Shown here one piece after another: positions 1 to 20,404 of a stretch of DNA of 64,000 nucleotides (positions are counted from its first letter, which is position 1; each line of letters opens with the position of its first letter). The stretch is from Sporobolomyces roseus (taxonomy: Eukaryota > Basidiomycota > Microbotryomycetes > Sporidiobolales > Sporidiobolaceae). The notes below the pieces were generated by a model. That model made no database searches, was not told where the DNA came from, and saw nothing but the letters and a program-made list of their open reading frames with translations. A program made the translations under genes and the position numbers. Where the stretch lies: positions 1,240,001-1,304,000 of the forward strand of contig JADILM010000006.1 in assembly GCA_016617785.1 (NCBI GenBank), in the 5' to 3' direction.

Positions 1-215
1 CATCCACGAGCTCTCCAGCCTCGTCGTCTATCGGCGTCACTCAATCGCTTTGTCATCTCAAGTCGGTACTCTCTCGCCTCGACTCGAACTCTAGGGGCTA
101 CAAGACGTCTCATAGGTCAGTCTATATCGTATCAATCATTCGAGCTAGTGCTAAGAGAACCAGGAGCCGTTGTCCAGCTACTTCATCGCTTCCCTACCTT
201 CCCTCCTTCTCGAGC

Positions 216-1232
216 ATGTCTGCGACCCCTTCTCCCGCTACTCAGTCACCCGGGAGCTGTGTAGTATGTGGAAAGGAAACATGGATGAGATGTTCTGCGT
301 GCTCTGAACACGGACTCGACTGGATGTGTTTTTGCTCGAGGGAGCATCAGAAATTGGTGCGCTCTCCTGTTTGGATAGTCTCTTAACGCTGAAACTAAAC
401 CGTCTTGATGACTTGCTCATAGATCTGGTTCATGCACAAACGAGTCTGTGGGATTAGAGCGGTTCCTTTTCAGTGGCCACCATTCGAACAAGAAGAGATT
501 GACGACATTTTCTCGTTCTCCAACAAGCGATTCACACTAGGCGGAAGTCCCAAGTCCACTACACTAGCGCATATGCTGTGTTTCAACAGCGAGCACGACT
601 TAGATGACGAAGTATGTGGTGTCGCTTTTGCCGTAAGGAAATTTCCGGCATTAGAGCGCAGTCGATGGCGCCTGGAGCATTGACGATACTGCGTGTACTC
701 ACAGAAACTACTGGGACCTCTCAAAGATCCTGGTCCTGGCGATGCACTTCCGCTCGACAAAACACAATTCATCGCTCTTTTGCGTTCAATGGTTCACAAG
801 GCACGAGTCAATACTGCAAAGGAGTCGAATCCGGGCGCTGGCTTCACAACCTACTCGGCCGACGCTGCGAAACGAGCGCCACTCGACGCAATGTCGAGTA
901 CATTGCAACATGTAATCGGAGATCTCGCTCGCGATGCAAAGGCGACTCCTTGGTACACCCAACACCTCCACCTCTACGTCGTTCATTTCGCAGTCAGTCA
1001 CATACACTTCAGAATCAACGAGAAACCCGATGATCAGACTACTCGCTTCCTGTGGTACACGTCGAAACAACTTGAAATATTCTACCTCGAGGTCGTTGCG
1101 AAAACTCATCCTCATGAAGCTCAGAAGTTGATCGACGATCTCATTCTCTACAAGCTTGTCGGAAAGTCTCTACCTTCGGGGGAGGCTTGGCTGATCAAGA
1201 GTGTTCCGCAAGTCGAAACTGTACAAACCTGA
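216..1232 (+). CDS. MYND-type zinc-finger protein
   Basis: Three exons (216-356, 423-611, 705-1232) join in frame. The N-terminal 60 residues form a MYND finger: CVVCG, then CSAC, a CFC pair, a HQK step, and the closing motif HKRVCG, which is completed only across the first intron. This supports both the splice and the start at 216. MYND fingers bind two zinc ions and mediate protein-protein contacts, often with Pro-rich partners. The rest (about 240 residues) is helical-looking, with no SET motifs, so this is not an obvious SMYD methyltransferase; its function is not recognisable. The C-terminus ends in VETVQT at a TGA. Only 245 bases separate it from the stop of the convergent golgin gene. 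The family call is firm; no symbol can be given. Confidence 0.82.
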
Positions 1233-1477
1233 ATGAAATCAAAATCTGAGCTTGTCTTTTCGTTCATCGTTCACGGAGTTTTGCTTTCGTGCGCCCGTAA
1301 CCTTGAGTCTACTCACAGCGAACACGGCCTCAAGAGACTGGAGATGCAAGAAAGCGTGGATGCAATACAGCCAAAAGTCGAAAAACCGAATACGAAAGAC
1401 CTCCGACAAAAAGAACATCAAGAGAGACACACAAGAGAGCAGAAGCTATGTAACAGGGAGAGTGGGAGAGATCGAGT

Positions 1478-4400
1478 TTAGTGACCAGCTTTGGCGATGA
1501 GTCGACGAGATTCGGAAGGTGTGAAGTGAAGGATAACGCCGAGAACCGAGATGAGATGCGGCTGCAGTCAAACAGCACATTAGCCTCGAGAAGAGAGACA
1601 GCAGGAGAGAAAGAGAGAAACGACTCACCCTCATTTCAGGTTTCTCCAAGAATTGCAAAATGACATTTCGCATGTATTCGAAATTGAGTGCTTCATCCGC
1701 TGATCCGTTGGCTCTCGCGCCGCCGGAGAGTCCGCCTCCCGTAGCTGTACTGGCGAGGGAGTTCGAGCTCTGTGTTCGTGATAGGATCTGACTTGCGCCG
1801 GATGGAATCGGTTCGGGTGAACCTGGATTTCCGTTCGAGGACGAGTTGAACGAGGAGAAGTAACCGACTCCTGGGTGTCGTTGCTTTTCGGAGAGGAGGA
1901 CGCCGGATTGCAGTTTGCGAAGTTCTTCTCGAAGAGTCTGTGTGAGAGCGAAACAGATCAGTATCGAAAGAAGCCTGAGAGAAAGTTTCGCTCACCTTGT
2001 TGTTCGATCGTAAGGTAGACTCTTTCGTTTGGACTTCCTCAAGTCGAGCTTCGAGCTCGGCAGCTCGTTGCATCCGATCACTCAGCTCTTCTCGAACGGC
2101 AACCTGAGAACCCGGAAACGTCAGTTACGAGATCCTTTTCGAGAGAGGCGAGAGGTAGCGTACTTCAGCATTGATAGCTTTATCAGCGTCATCCTTGACC
2201 GACTTGAGCATTTCCTCGACATTCTTGAGTCGTTTCTCGAGTTCAGCTTTTGCCTTCTCCGCCTCCGCGATCGTAGCTTCCCGCTTCTGACTATTCTGAA
2301 CGCTCTCGGCGTAATCGAGATCCTTTTGAGCGAGTGCTGCTCTCATCCGCTCGACCTCCTTGAGTCGATCTTGCATGTTGCGACCCATCTCCTCCTCGGT
2401 TTCCTGCCTGTCCTTCTCGAGCTGCTTCGATCTGGCTTCGAGTTCCCGAATGCGAGCTTCGTGTCGAGCCTCCGTTTCGGCGAGGAGTTTGCGTGCATTC
2501 GAGTCGTCCCGGTTCGTCTCCCGTTTCGATCGTTTGACCTCCTCGAGCTCGTCGACCAAAGCAGCGATCCGATCTTTCGCCTCCTTCAGTTCGTACTCGA
2601 CTTCATTCGTTCTGCCTCTCAGGGTCTCCTCTTCAGCCTTCGTCGCCTCGATCTCTTCCGTCTTCCTCTGTACATCCTCGAATACTTGATCTCGACTCTT
2701 CGTGAGATCTTTGACGGCACCTTCGAGTTGAGCGATTCGAGCATCTTTGGCCGAGAGCTCTTTCGCTTGAGTCGATTTGACGTGAACCGCATCGAGTTCG
2801 AATTGACCTCGTTTCGAGATGGCCTCCTTCTCGAACCTTTCCTTGAGACCTTGAGCTTCTCGTTCGAATCCGCTTCTGAGCTTGACGATCATTGCTTCGT
2901 GCGCTGTTCGTAAACCGACGATCTCCTTGTCGAACCTAGCCCGATCACTCTTGAGGGTATCGAGAGCGTCTTTCTCCCCTTTCCTCGCCTTCTCCAACTC
3001 CTGATCATTCGCCGCCTTTTCCTGTTCGTTCTTGACCAATTTCTGTCTCAACGCTCGAAGTAGACTCAAAGCCTTGACTCGTTTCTCCTCCTCCTCCTTC
3101 GCGACGATTTTCAGTTTGTCGTATTCATCGGCGGCTTTGATAATCTCCTGTCGAGTCGCTTCAGCGGCCTTCTCGGCGGCAGCGAGTTTGTCGTTCGATT
3201 CCTCGAGTGAAGCGTTTCGAGCAGCGAGAGAATCTCGAAGAGCGTCGATTTCGGTTTGTTGAGACTGATGCTCGAGTCGATGAGTATCTCGAAGCTCTTC
3301 TATCCGTGACTTTTGCTCTGCAGAGTCGCCGAGATTCCGTAAGTACATTTGGCATAGAGGAAGAAACGGTGAAGTGGAGAACGCACGATCGAGTTGACCT
3401 GACAATCTCCTCATTTCGCCCATACCCAAATCAGCCTTCGCTTTAAGATTCCTCAGCTCGTCCCCAAGAGCTTCTGGATCATCGACAGTCGAGACAGAGG
3501 GAAGCAGGTCGGACACGATCGAGTCCAAGGAGGTTTTGAGAGTCTTGAGACGGTCGTGAGAAGCGGAAAGTTCTAAACATGCTCGGGATCAGCGGAAGTC
3601 CAGCGAGAAAGGACAGTGAGAGGAGTGCTTACCAATGAACCGAGGATCCTGCGAGACGGATTCGGAACGTGGTCGAGCGGCTGAAGGAGAATCGGAAGAG
3701 TCGATAGACTCGACCGCCCCCTCCTTCGACGGTACCGCCGGTCCCTCAACATCAGAGATTGGTGGAGCGGGCGTTGATTCGATCTCTTCAGTGGAAAGTT
3801 GAAGTAAATCTGCAGTTGGTTCGGGATTCGAGGAGACCTCCTTCTCAGAGATGACGGGAGCGACAGGAGCGATTTGATCGCTCTGTGGCGGAGTTGAGGG
3901 CAGGGAAGGTTCGGTGAGGATCGAAGATGCGAGGGGTGTTTCTTGAGCCGATTCTGGAGCGGTTTCGATAAGTTTCGTTTCCTCTGTTGGATTTGGTTGA
4001 GCGCTGTCCTGAATTTTTGAAGTCAATTCACTCGGCTCCAAGCCCGTCAGAGCCTCGGTTTCTGCAGGTTTGGGTGAAGAGGTAGTCGTTTCAGGCTTCG
4101 GTTCGTCGAGGGAGACTGGTTGTTCGTTTTGCTCTTTTTCGACTCCTTCTGACTTTTCGGTTTCCTCCAACCCTTCGATCGCTTCCGAGACCGGTTCCCC
4201 GACATAGACTGCGGAAGATTCCTCCTCTGCGTGAGGTTGATCAGGAATCGAAAGATCAAGCTGTTCTTGTCGTCCTTCGACCTCGTGTGATGTAGTCTCC
4301 TTGACTTCTGCCTCGTTGATCTCGATCTCAGGCTCACCCATTCCTACCATGTCAGGTTCTCCCGTTGGCGCGACCTTCGGTTCCTCAATATCCAGCTCAG

Positions 4401-6432
4401 CTTCGAATCTCGAATCTTCCTCAACGTTGTCCACCTTCAACGGCTCATTCTCAACTACATTCCCCTCTGTTGCCATCTCCTCAGGTTCTGCGACTTGCTT
4501 TTCCTCCGTGATCTGCGGTGCGCTCGACTCCTCGATCTCAGGTTCAGGTCCTTCGTCAAACAACGCATCGACGTTCGGAGCGATTTCGACTGGATCTGTC
4601 GAGTTCGGAATCGCTTGAGATGCCTCCTCCGTAGGCTGAACTTGTTCTTCTAGCAGTTCAATGCCTTGTGCAGGTACGGGAGGAGTCGATTGGTCATCAG
4701 TCTCGATCGACTCGGAAGGTTGCGATTGGGTCGATTCGAGCTGAGATTCTGCGGGAGGGATATCGGAGGACACGGGGACGTCCGAGTCGGGTTGAATATG
4801 GTCGAGGAGGGAAGACTCGTCGAGTTGAAGGAGAGGATCGGCAGGAAGTGAATCGATGGGGAGAGAGTCGGATCGCGTTTGTTCAGTGGCCGGCAGCGAA
4901 AATTGAGAAGCAGTCGTGAGATCTTCGATATCTTCCGGGTAGTCAGAGGGTCCTACTTCGTCGGGTTGAACGCCAGATGGAGCGCTGTCGGCGATGACTG
5001 GCGAATTAGGGGGAAGAGATTTAGGTTTGTCGTTTTCGATCGATTCAGTCGTCGTTGGTGGAGCGGGAGATTCGTCGATAGTCGGAATGGATGAGGCGAG
5101 AGACGGCTCGATTATTGAAGTAGCAGGTTGGAATGGCTCAGAAAGGGGATCCAATAGTTTCTTTGGCTCCTCCTCGATAATTTCGTCCTGCACCTTTTCT
5201 CCTTCTCCCGAAGCTCCCGTTGTCTGCTCTGAATCAGATTGATGCTGCTCCATCTCCTGAGTTTCTCCCGTTGTGACATCCTTCCGAGTCTCCTCGTTCT
5301 CCTTCTCCCCCGTCTCCGAATCTTCCTCTGCCTCAACTTCTGGTAAATCCCATCCATCTTCCTCTTCCACCTCGATCTCATCCAAATCCTTCTTCTCTAC
5401 ATCATCCGGTACATTCAAGCCCATGGTCGAAGGTCGAGGTGTATCGGCAGTCAAATCTTGGTTCGTTTCGAACGATTCCTGTTTCAATTGGTCGATGAGA
5501 GGGTTGAAGAGTACTTTAGGTGGAGAGGATGGAGTTTCGAGGGATAGGAGATCTTGTGAAGGAGGAGGGATGGACGGTTCGGGTGCTTCTGAAATCAAGG
5601 CTGAGGGAGAAAGGGGTTGGTCGGAAATAGATGAGACGTGATCGGAAGTAGGAGTGGGAACTGAGGGTGTCGAGTCAGGAAGAGGGTGATCGACGACGGT
5701 TCCGACATCGATGAGGTCTTGTACTTCTGGTTGAGGTGTCGGTACTTGAGATTGATCTTCGTCCTCATCTCCTCCAGAAACTCCCCATGCATCCTCATCT
5801 TCGCCCTCGTCGTCCGCCTCTACCGGCACCTTCTTCTCTTCGACAGGTGTTGCCTCTCCTACTGTAGTTTGAACCGATTCCTCCTTCTTCTCGTCGTTCC
5901 CCACCTCGATGAGAATCTGATTCTCTTCCTCTCTCTCTTTCAACTCTTCCAACTTCCCCTTTCCTTTCTCCTCTGTATCTTTCTCCCTGATACTATCTGT
6001 CAAGCTCCTAACGCTGTCCATACTCGTAGTCCTCCTAGCAGTAGGCGAAACCAGTCCTTGACCTCCATCGTAACTCGCTCTCGCGGCATCGAAACTCTGT
6101 CTCCCTTTTCTCAAACTAGCTCTCAAGCTCGACAAAGCCGAGTCTGCCAATTGTGAAGCCGATTGTTGTGCATTCGCGAGGCTTGCAGGTGAGAGTGGAG
6201 AAGTGATGATACTTCCTGAATTGGTGCGAGTTGGAGTTGATTGGGTTGTTACTGAAGGTGAAGGTCTCCGATTCGCTGGTGCTGTCGAAGGGGAGGAAGG
6301 CTGAGAGGTAGAAGGGTTGGAAGTTGAAGATGAAGCGACAGGTGGAGCAGCGACTGAAAGGGAGTTTTCGAGGTCGTGAAGGGATTCTTGGAACTTGTCC
6401 TGTAGTGATTTGAGGTTCAAGTTTGCCCACAT
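1478..6432 (-). CDS. RUD3: Rud3/GMAP-210-type golgin with C-terminal GRAB domain
   Basis: The product is a peripheral Golgi tether. The first exon (6432-3633) encodes about 930 residues: a short N-terminal helix (starting MWANLNLKSLQDKFQ), then a very acidic, Pro/Ser/Thr/Glu-rich disordered stretch. Exons below 3572 encode about 480 residues of heptad-rich coiled coil. The last two exons give NFEYMRNVILQFLE and, across an intron, RPHLISVLGVILHFTP, the hallmark of the GRIP-related Arf-binding (GRAB) domain. In Rud3/GMAP-210 this domain binds Arf1-GTP on cis-Golgi membranes. I see at least four introns. One candidate intron near 3310-3390 is a multiple of three without a stop, so it may be retained. 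The protein (over 1,500 residues) is about three times the length of yeast Rud3 because of the disordered region. Its start lies 114 bases from the divergent gene at 6547. TMF1/Sgm1 is the alternative family, but the C-terminus fits GRAB better. Confidence 0.82.
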
Positions 6433-6546
6433 ATCATTTGAAGTCGACTAGCTGAAGGTGAAGATTAGATGGAGAGAGACAAGCGAATTTCGAAGCGATG
6501 GAAAGGTCTCCCTCAGACTCTACACTCTCCCAGTAGCTGGTAACTG
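6433..6546. promoter_or_regulatory. shared divergent promoter, golgin / unknown gene
   Basis: Only 114 bases separate the start codons of the minus-strand golgin gene and the plus-strand gene at 6547, so both 5' UTRs and at least part of the promoters must share this interval. I see no clear TATA box. Inferred from gene placement only. Confidence 0.45.
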
Positions 6547-7664
6547 ATGGCTAGAGGGAAAGGTACACCCAGACGAAACCAGATCGACCCAGACTTCTCT
6601 CCTACTTCCCCTGTTCCACCTTCACCTTCTCCTTCAACTCCTCGAAGAAATCAATCCAGCTCTTCTGGAACCAGTTCACCACGAGCAGCAATCTCGCTAT
6701 CACAAGCTCAAGCTCCAGATAAGCCAGTGAGGGGACCTCTACCACCAAGTGCAGAAACGACTTATCATCAAAGGTTGAGAGCGATTTTAGTCGACTGCAA
6801 GAAATTGAGGAGACAATGGAATGAATTGGTGATTAGAGGACTCGTGGGAAGAGTGAGAGCTGCTATAGAGCTATGGGTCGATGTAGAGTGAGCTGCCTTT
6901 TCCCTTCACTTTGCGAGGAGAGGATTAAAATCGCTGACTTTTCCATTCTTGCGATATTGTAGATCTACGATGAAGCAGATTCAAGAAATGAAAGCGACAA
7001 ACAAAGTCAGTCAAGTCAAGGCAGGGTATCTGTTCGCCCAGAGTGCGAAGTTGAGCGATCAACTCGAAGCAGTCGAAGCAGTTTTCACTTCTCTCGTAAG
7101 TTTGCCTTCCCGTTCTTCGCCTGAAGAACGCCAACTCACACTCTCGACAATCGATAGACTGAAGTACACTCGACGATGCTACAAGTTGTAGAAAGGGCAG
7201 AGTGGCTAGTGATCGAAGCTGCGAAGACGAGGGGGACTCAATTCGCTTTTCGAGAACCGATGTGGGTGACTTGGCCTCTGAGTCGCTTCGGTGAGTCGCA
7301 ACACCTTTCTTGAGCTCTCGAACATCTGTGACAGGAGCTAACGATCGTACTCATGCCCACAGCGGATGGCATCGCTTCACAATCAATACCCTACACCTCT
7401 TCCCTCACCCTGACCCGCCAACTCCTCGACACGCTCACCACCTATCCTCCCCTTCCCTCACAACTCTCCGGAACTTCCGATCCGGCTAAGAACGAAAAAG
7501 CGAAAGAAGACAAGACTCGACCTCGACCAACCTCTGAACAACTTCAAGCTTCATTGAGTTTGTTGGCAGTTCAACCGCTGTTACCGGGTAAACCGAGTGA
7601 TTGGAGTAGTGAGGGATGGGAGGAGTTGCTGAGCGTCGAAGTTGGAGGTTGGGGCGAGAAATAG
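6547..7664 (+). CDS. unknown protein, four exons, Ser/Pro-rich N-terminus
   Basis: Exons 6547-6887, 6963-7095, 7158-7290 and 7363-7664 join in frame with canonical splice sites and give a protein of about 300 residues. The first 70 residues are rich in Ser, Pro, Arg and Gln (disordered, starting MARGKGTPRRNQ). The centre is amphipathic helix, with segments around QRLRAILVDCKKLRRQWNEL, IQEMKATNKVSQVKAGYLF and LQVVERAEWLVIEAA. The last exon is Thr/Ser/Pro-rich, with a short hydrophobic helix and a Trp-rich end (DWSSEGWEELL). No enzyme motif, signal peptide or membrane segment is visible. Four frame-consistent exons show that the gene is real; I cannot assign a family. Confidence 0.72.
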
Positions 7665-8051
7665 AGAGTCGAGCGAGGGGGATCGATGAGTCGATTCAGT
7701 GAACAGGCGAACGATGGTATAGAAACGGGCTAGGCGTGTTGTTATACTTTATATCTCTTACTCTGCAAAGTCTTGGTTCTCGACGAGCATTGTCGCCCGT
7801 GGAGAAAGAGAAGCGAAGACGGAAATTTCGAATTTCTGCTTTTCGCTCATCAGCTCGACGCTTTCCTCGTTTCGCCCGGATCTTCTCGCTTATAGAAATG
7901 TCAGACGACTCCTTTCGGCGGGTGTCGTCCAGGATCGCAGGTGTCGAGAATCGGGTCGCAATTGTCGATAGCAAAAGGGTTAGAAAACGAAATTGGATTT
8001 GGAATCTCGACATTTCGCCGCACTCTCTCTTTCTGCCACCACTCTCGCAAC
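7665..8051. promoter_or_regulatory. intergenic, presumed PRP8 promoter
   Basis: About 390 bases between the unknown gene and PRP8. Short open frames here lack coherent splice continuation and look like chance. It contains an AT-richer patch near 7738-7755 and otherwise nothing distinctive. Presumed to hold the 3' UTR of the upstream gene and the PRP8 promoter. Confidence 0.35.
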
Positions 8052-17041
<8,990 letters not shown>

Positions 17042-18241
17042 AGCGAAGAAAGGTACCAAAACCTTTGATCAGAAGCTTCGTTCAATTTTCGAGTACATCT
17101 CGTTCCGAACTAAACCCAAAATTCCTCCCTCCTCTCCTCTCCTCTCCTCCTCTTCCTTTGTTGAGACTGCTTTCCCTCCTCTATTCTGTTACTCTTTCCT
17201 AGGTAGTCACGCGTTAAAGCCAAATTATGTATTGTACTTGTTCGTGTTCTCTCGTTCTATGGATCGTCGTTGTGCTCGTCTCGTTTCGTCTGCTCACGAT
17301 CTGCGCGTTCGCACGCTTTCATAGTTTTGCTGTAGCCTTGTTCACGCTTTGCTCGCACTTGACGTATTCGACTGGTTCGAAAAACAAGTGGGGATCGAGA
17401 ATCGGATACAGACCCGAAAGCAAGATCAGAATGTTTTGGAGAAACTACAAAGAGTGGCACAGCAGAGATGAAGCTGAAGTGAAGCTTTCGGGCGTCGACG
17501 CCATGGAATCTGTGAAAGTGAAGGATCGCGAGAAAGGCGAGTTATGAGGGAAAAACATCGAATCCTCTTACTGTCTTGGCCGTCAGAGAGCAAGCGAAGA
17601 TGTTGTCTGAGGGGCCCGATCAGTAGGAGAGGCGATTGGGACCATTCGTCGACAGCGCTAGAGTCTTCTAATTTGAGGCAAGTCTCGTCTTGTAGAAAGC
17701 GAGAATTGAAACCTGCTGCAGCTCTTCTCTCTCTTCATCTCGTTCAACTTGTCTCTTTCGGTATGTCGCTTGCTTCCAATTTCATCTCATCCTTCATTCT
17801 ACCAGGATTATTGTCAGGACAAGGGATGCCAGGTTAGGCAAAGGAGAGCGAGCGAATCGTTTTCATTCTCAACTTGATTCTCCCAACCTCTCAACTAGTC
17901 TCTAAGCCCAAGTCGCTAGCACGATACCAACTCCGAGGCAGTCTCTTGACTATACGAACGAGCTGGATACGTTGTCTACCAGGAATCGGTCGAGCTAGTT
18001 GTGAAAAAGAGGAAATCTCGTTTCGATGAATGGACGAGGATGCGGACTCGGGGATGAGGGAAGGGGAGGGAGTGGAGTAGAGGTTGAGATCCTGGTCATC
18101 GATCGTCCCTGCTTGACTTTGCTGACTCGTTCTTTTTTGACTGTTTCGCAACGACGTCGCACCAACTTCTCGCTCTCGGAAATACTGCTAATCGAAGAGG
18201 GCGAACATTGTCTTTGCATCGCCGTCAATCCATTGAGTCGC

Positions 18242-18263
18242 CTATGTACCGTCTATGTACCGT
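18242..18263. repeat. tandem duplication of an 11-base unit
   Basis: The 11-mer CTATGTACCGT occurs twice in immediate succession (18242-18252 and 18253-18263) in apparently non-coding DNA. A perfect two-copy repeat, probably slippage. Confidence 0.8.
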
Positions 18264-18320
18264 CGTGCCAAGCGACACCTCCGTTACCTGACAGAACCCC
18301 TCGACTTTCGAACTTTCAGT

Positions 18321-18340
18321 CGGAGTCCTCGAAGACTCCG
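18321..18340. repeat. short inverted repeat (7-base arms)
   Basis: CGGAGTC at 18321-18327 is the reverse complement of GACTCCG at 18334-18340, with a six-base loop. It could form a small hairpin. No transcript context is known, so the function is unknown. Confidence 0.7.
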
Positions 18341-18744
18341 GACTATGCTCGTCGAGTGACCGCCGACCACGACGTCTACTCAGTGTACGCCGCTCGCTGT
18401 TCCCGGCGTTCATTGAAGGCAAGGTGGCGAGAACACAAGAGGGAACACGTCGGGGTTGCGAGCTCAATCTCGTTTTCGCATGTTCCGTCAAAATCTTCGG
18501 AGTCACCTTCACGTCGATCTCGTTACCTCGCCTCGCAACTGTAGGCTCTGGCGACTCGACAGTCTTCGTGTGCTCCCGAGAAAACAGGACTCAAGCTAGA
18601 AAAAAGCGGTCAAAGAGCATTGCATTCTCTGCCTCACTGCTGGCGGTAGCACTTTAGACTCGTCGCTTCCAGTCAGCCTCGGGCTCGAGTCTAGTGAGCA
18701 AACAGCGACAGGCAGGATGAAGGGGAACGCTCGCAGAAAGTGCG

Positions 18745-18749
18745 AAAAA
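18745..18749 (-). terminator. Pol III terminator of tRNA-Tyr
   Basis: Five T residues on the minus strand, 11 bases past the 3' end of the tRNA. This fits the short T run at which RNA polymerase III stops. Confidence 0.75.
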
Positions 18750-18760
18750 GAAATATCAAT

Positions 18761-18846
18761 CCGGCTTCTCGGGATCGAACCGAGGACATTCAGATGATTC
18801 CATAACCAATTACAGTCTGACGCTCTTCCAACTGAGCTAAAGCCGG
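18761..18846 (-). tRNA. tRNA-Tyr (GUA) with intron
   Basis: On the minus strand the 7-base acceptor arms CCGGCTT and AAGCCGG pair perfectly. A D arm (GCTCAGTTGGAAGAGC), an anticodon stem TCAGA/TCTGA and a T arm (CTCGG-TTCGATC-CCGAG) follow. The anticodon loop reads C-T-GTA-A, giving a GUA anticodon for tyrosine. About 14 bases after position 37 do not fit the loop and form the expected tRNA intron; nuclear tRNA-Tyr genes normally have one in eukaryotes. Internal A and B boxes are intact and a T5 terminator follows. CCA is not encoded. The first bases overlap the end of the reading frame of the upstream membrane-protein gene on the same strand. Confidence 0.95.
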
Positions 18847-20404
18847 GATTTAAGCATTGCGTCTCGGCACAAAAATTTAACATTCATATACATACAACTC
18901 CCCGCTCCTTCAGCCCGAGGATCGCAACTCCCTCTGACCTGAACCAACTCACTGGGACGTCGACTGGAGATGAGTATCGTAGGAAGAGCTTGTACGACTC
19001 TGAAATCGTTGTTCGCGCCGCTTTCGAGAAGTGCGAGAATCATCCGACTGCATACCAGGCTCTTGATGGTCGATGCTGCAAAGACTTGACTCGTAGTCAC
19101 GGTCGGATCGTTGTCTGTAGATAGAGAAAGGAGTTATGATTCGAGGCGGTGCGCTTTTGCGAGAGAAAAAGCTGGAACATACGGGCGCAGAGGTAGATAC
19201 TCGGTAAATCGACAACAACGATGATCACCTAGTATGTCAGGCCGCTGAATATTGTGAGTGCAATCAGCTTGGAGACTGTCGGGCGCATGAGCGATGTGAG
19301 AGCTCACTCTCGCGCCAATCTTTGCAAAATCGGGAGCGACTCAGCCCGTCGGGTGGTCAGGATGTGGCGAACCAGGATCAACGTGAAGCATATACCGTTG
19401 AATATGATCGGAGGTGTCCAGCTTCCCAACAATCGCGACACACGACAGTTCAGCTTGTTGGATGTTCAACGCAAAAGCGGAAGACTCACTACAGCACTGC
19501 AATAAGCTGAGAATGATGATGAGGGGCTCCAACAGAACAAGAGCGTCTGCTTCCTTCCGTAAGCGGACTCACATAGCTGGCAGCTGCGAAACAGATCGGA
19601 CAAAATCAGCAATTCGCTGGTCTCCCGAGCATATCATCGCTGTTTGGCTTACGGTTCAATTGGCTTGCGGCTCCAATCATGAGAGCGACTTCACTTGAAA
19701 GCATCAAAAGCAGCCTGCGGAATAAGTACGAACGGTCAGAACGCGGGGGACGCAGGCAAGGGAGAATGCAGGCAAAGCTCACAGCCAAAAAATCGCCCTG
19801 TTTCTCCGGAAGATAGCGTACACTCGGACTGAGATGACCACGTCACAAGCACTGTACAACCGAGAGATCGACCTTATCAGTAGGCATACACCGCTCGCGC
19901 CAGTTTCAAAACGAGGGAAATACACTCACACTTGCACAACGATCGACGTCAACAAGAAAAGCCAGAAGGAGCGGTTGCACACACCTGATCACCCAATGTC
20001 AGCTTCTACTCAAGATACAGAGACAAACTCGAGCGAAGTTTTAGCCCTTACTCGTCGGAACATTCGAAAGAGTGAAAGCGACGATGAAACCCTGAGAACA
20101 GATCGTCACGTATTTGCTGGATTGCGTGTAATGGGTATCAGTAATTATACAACGTCGTTATGAGACGCTTGTACACAGAGGAACGAACTTTACGAGATAA
20201 GCTGATTTGTTCATCGAGGATTTCGCTGGCCAGATATACCTACGTTCAGCTCTCAAAGTCGCTAGCTATGCACATAGCTGTAACGTGAGCTCCTGTGGGA
20301 TAGGGAGTGGTAAAGGAACTCACACTATCCCAAATCAAGATCCCGAACATCCCCAATAAGAACCCCCTCAATCCCATCTGTTTTGATAGCGCTTGTCTCT
20401 CCAT
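18837..20404 (-). pseudogene. multi-exon seven-helix membrane protein gene with in-frame TAG
   Basis: Exons rebuilt on the minus strand give MERQALSKQMGLRGFLLG, then IWDS joined to LATLRAERRYIWPAK, a membrane segment SFWLFLLTSIVVQV, then ISVRVYAIFRRNRAIFWLL, further helices, and IIFNGICFTLILVRHIL followed by RRAESLPILQRLARDGLTY. This order resembles the large, uncharacterised seven-helix family of basidiomycetes (RVYA and RDGxxYF are familiar features; I recall DUF6533-type proteins but could not check). Right after DGLTY the frame meets TAG (rev. comp. of 19230-19232), then continues coherently as VIIVVVDLPSIYLCA and, across an intron, VCSRMILALLES. No alternative splice I tried avoids the stop and keeps the frame. 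So it is a recent pseudogene, a truncated protein lacking the last helices, or it needs readthrough. The frame's last stop lies inside the tRNA at 18837. The 5' exon and one central exon are uncertain. Confidence 0.55.

Larger units (their letters stand above)
17042..18744. other. no confident gene (PRP8 3' flank and intergenic)
   Basis: About 1.7 kb. The first part is presumably the PRP8 3' UTR, with a pyrimidine tract near 17130-17160. Open frames at 17227-17547 (+) and 18026-18544 (+) have unlikely compositions. On the minus strand, frames at 17891-18151 and 18225-18512 are Ser/Arg/Pro-rich and could be exons of a small unknown gene, but I found no splice pattern joining them convincingly. 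Treated as unresolved. Confidence 0.4.

Noticed and set aside
1330..1673. Minus-strand open frames past the golgin
   Set aside because: They are the unspliced intron and 3' flank; the true last exon reads RPHLISVLG... and stops at 1478.
2029..2913. 294-residue plus-strand open frame
   Set aside because: It is the antisense of the golgin coiled coil. The Ser/Leu/Arg/Phe-rich content is the mirror of Glu/Lys/Arg-rich codons.
17227..17547. Hydrophobic 106-residue open frame after PRP8
   Set aside because: Low coding quality, Cys/Leu/Val-rich start and no splice partners; most likely 3' UTR.
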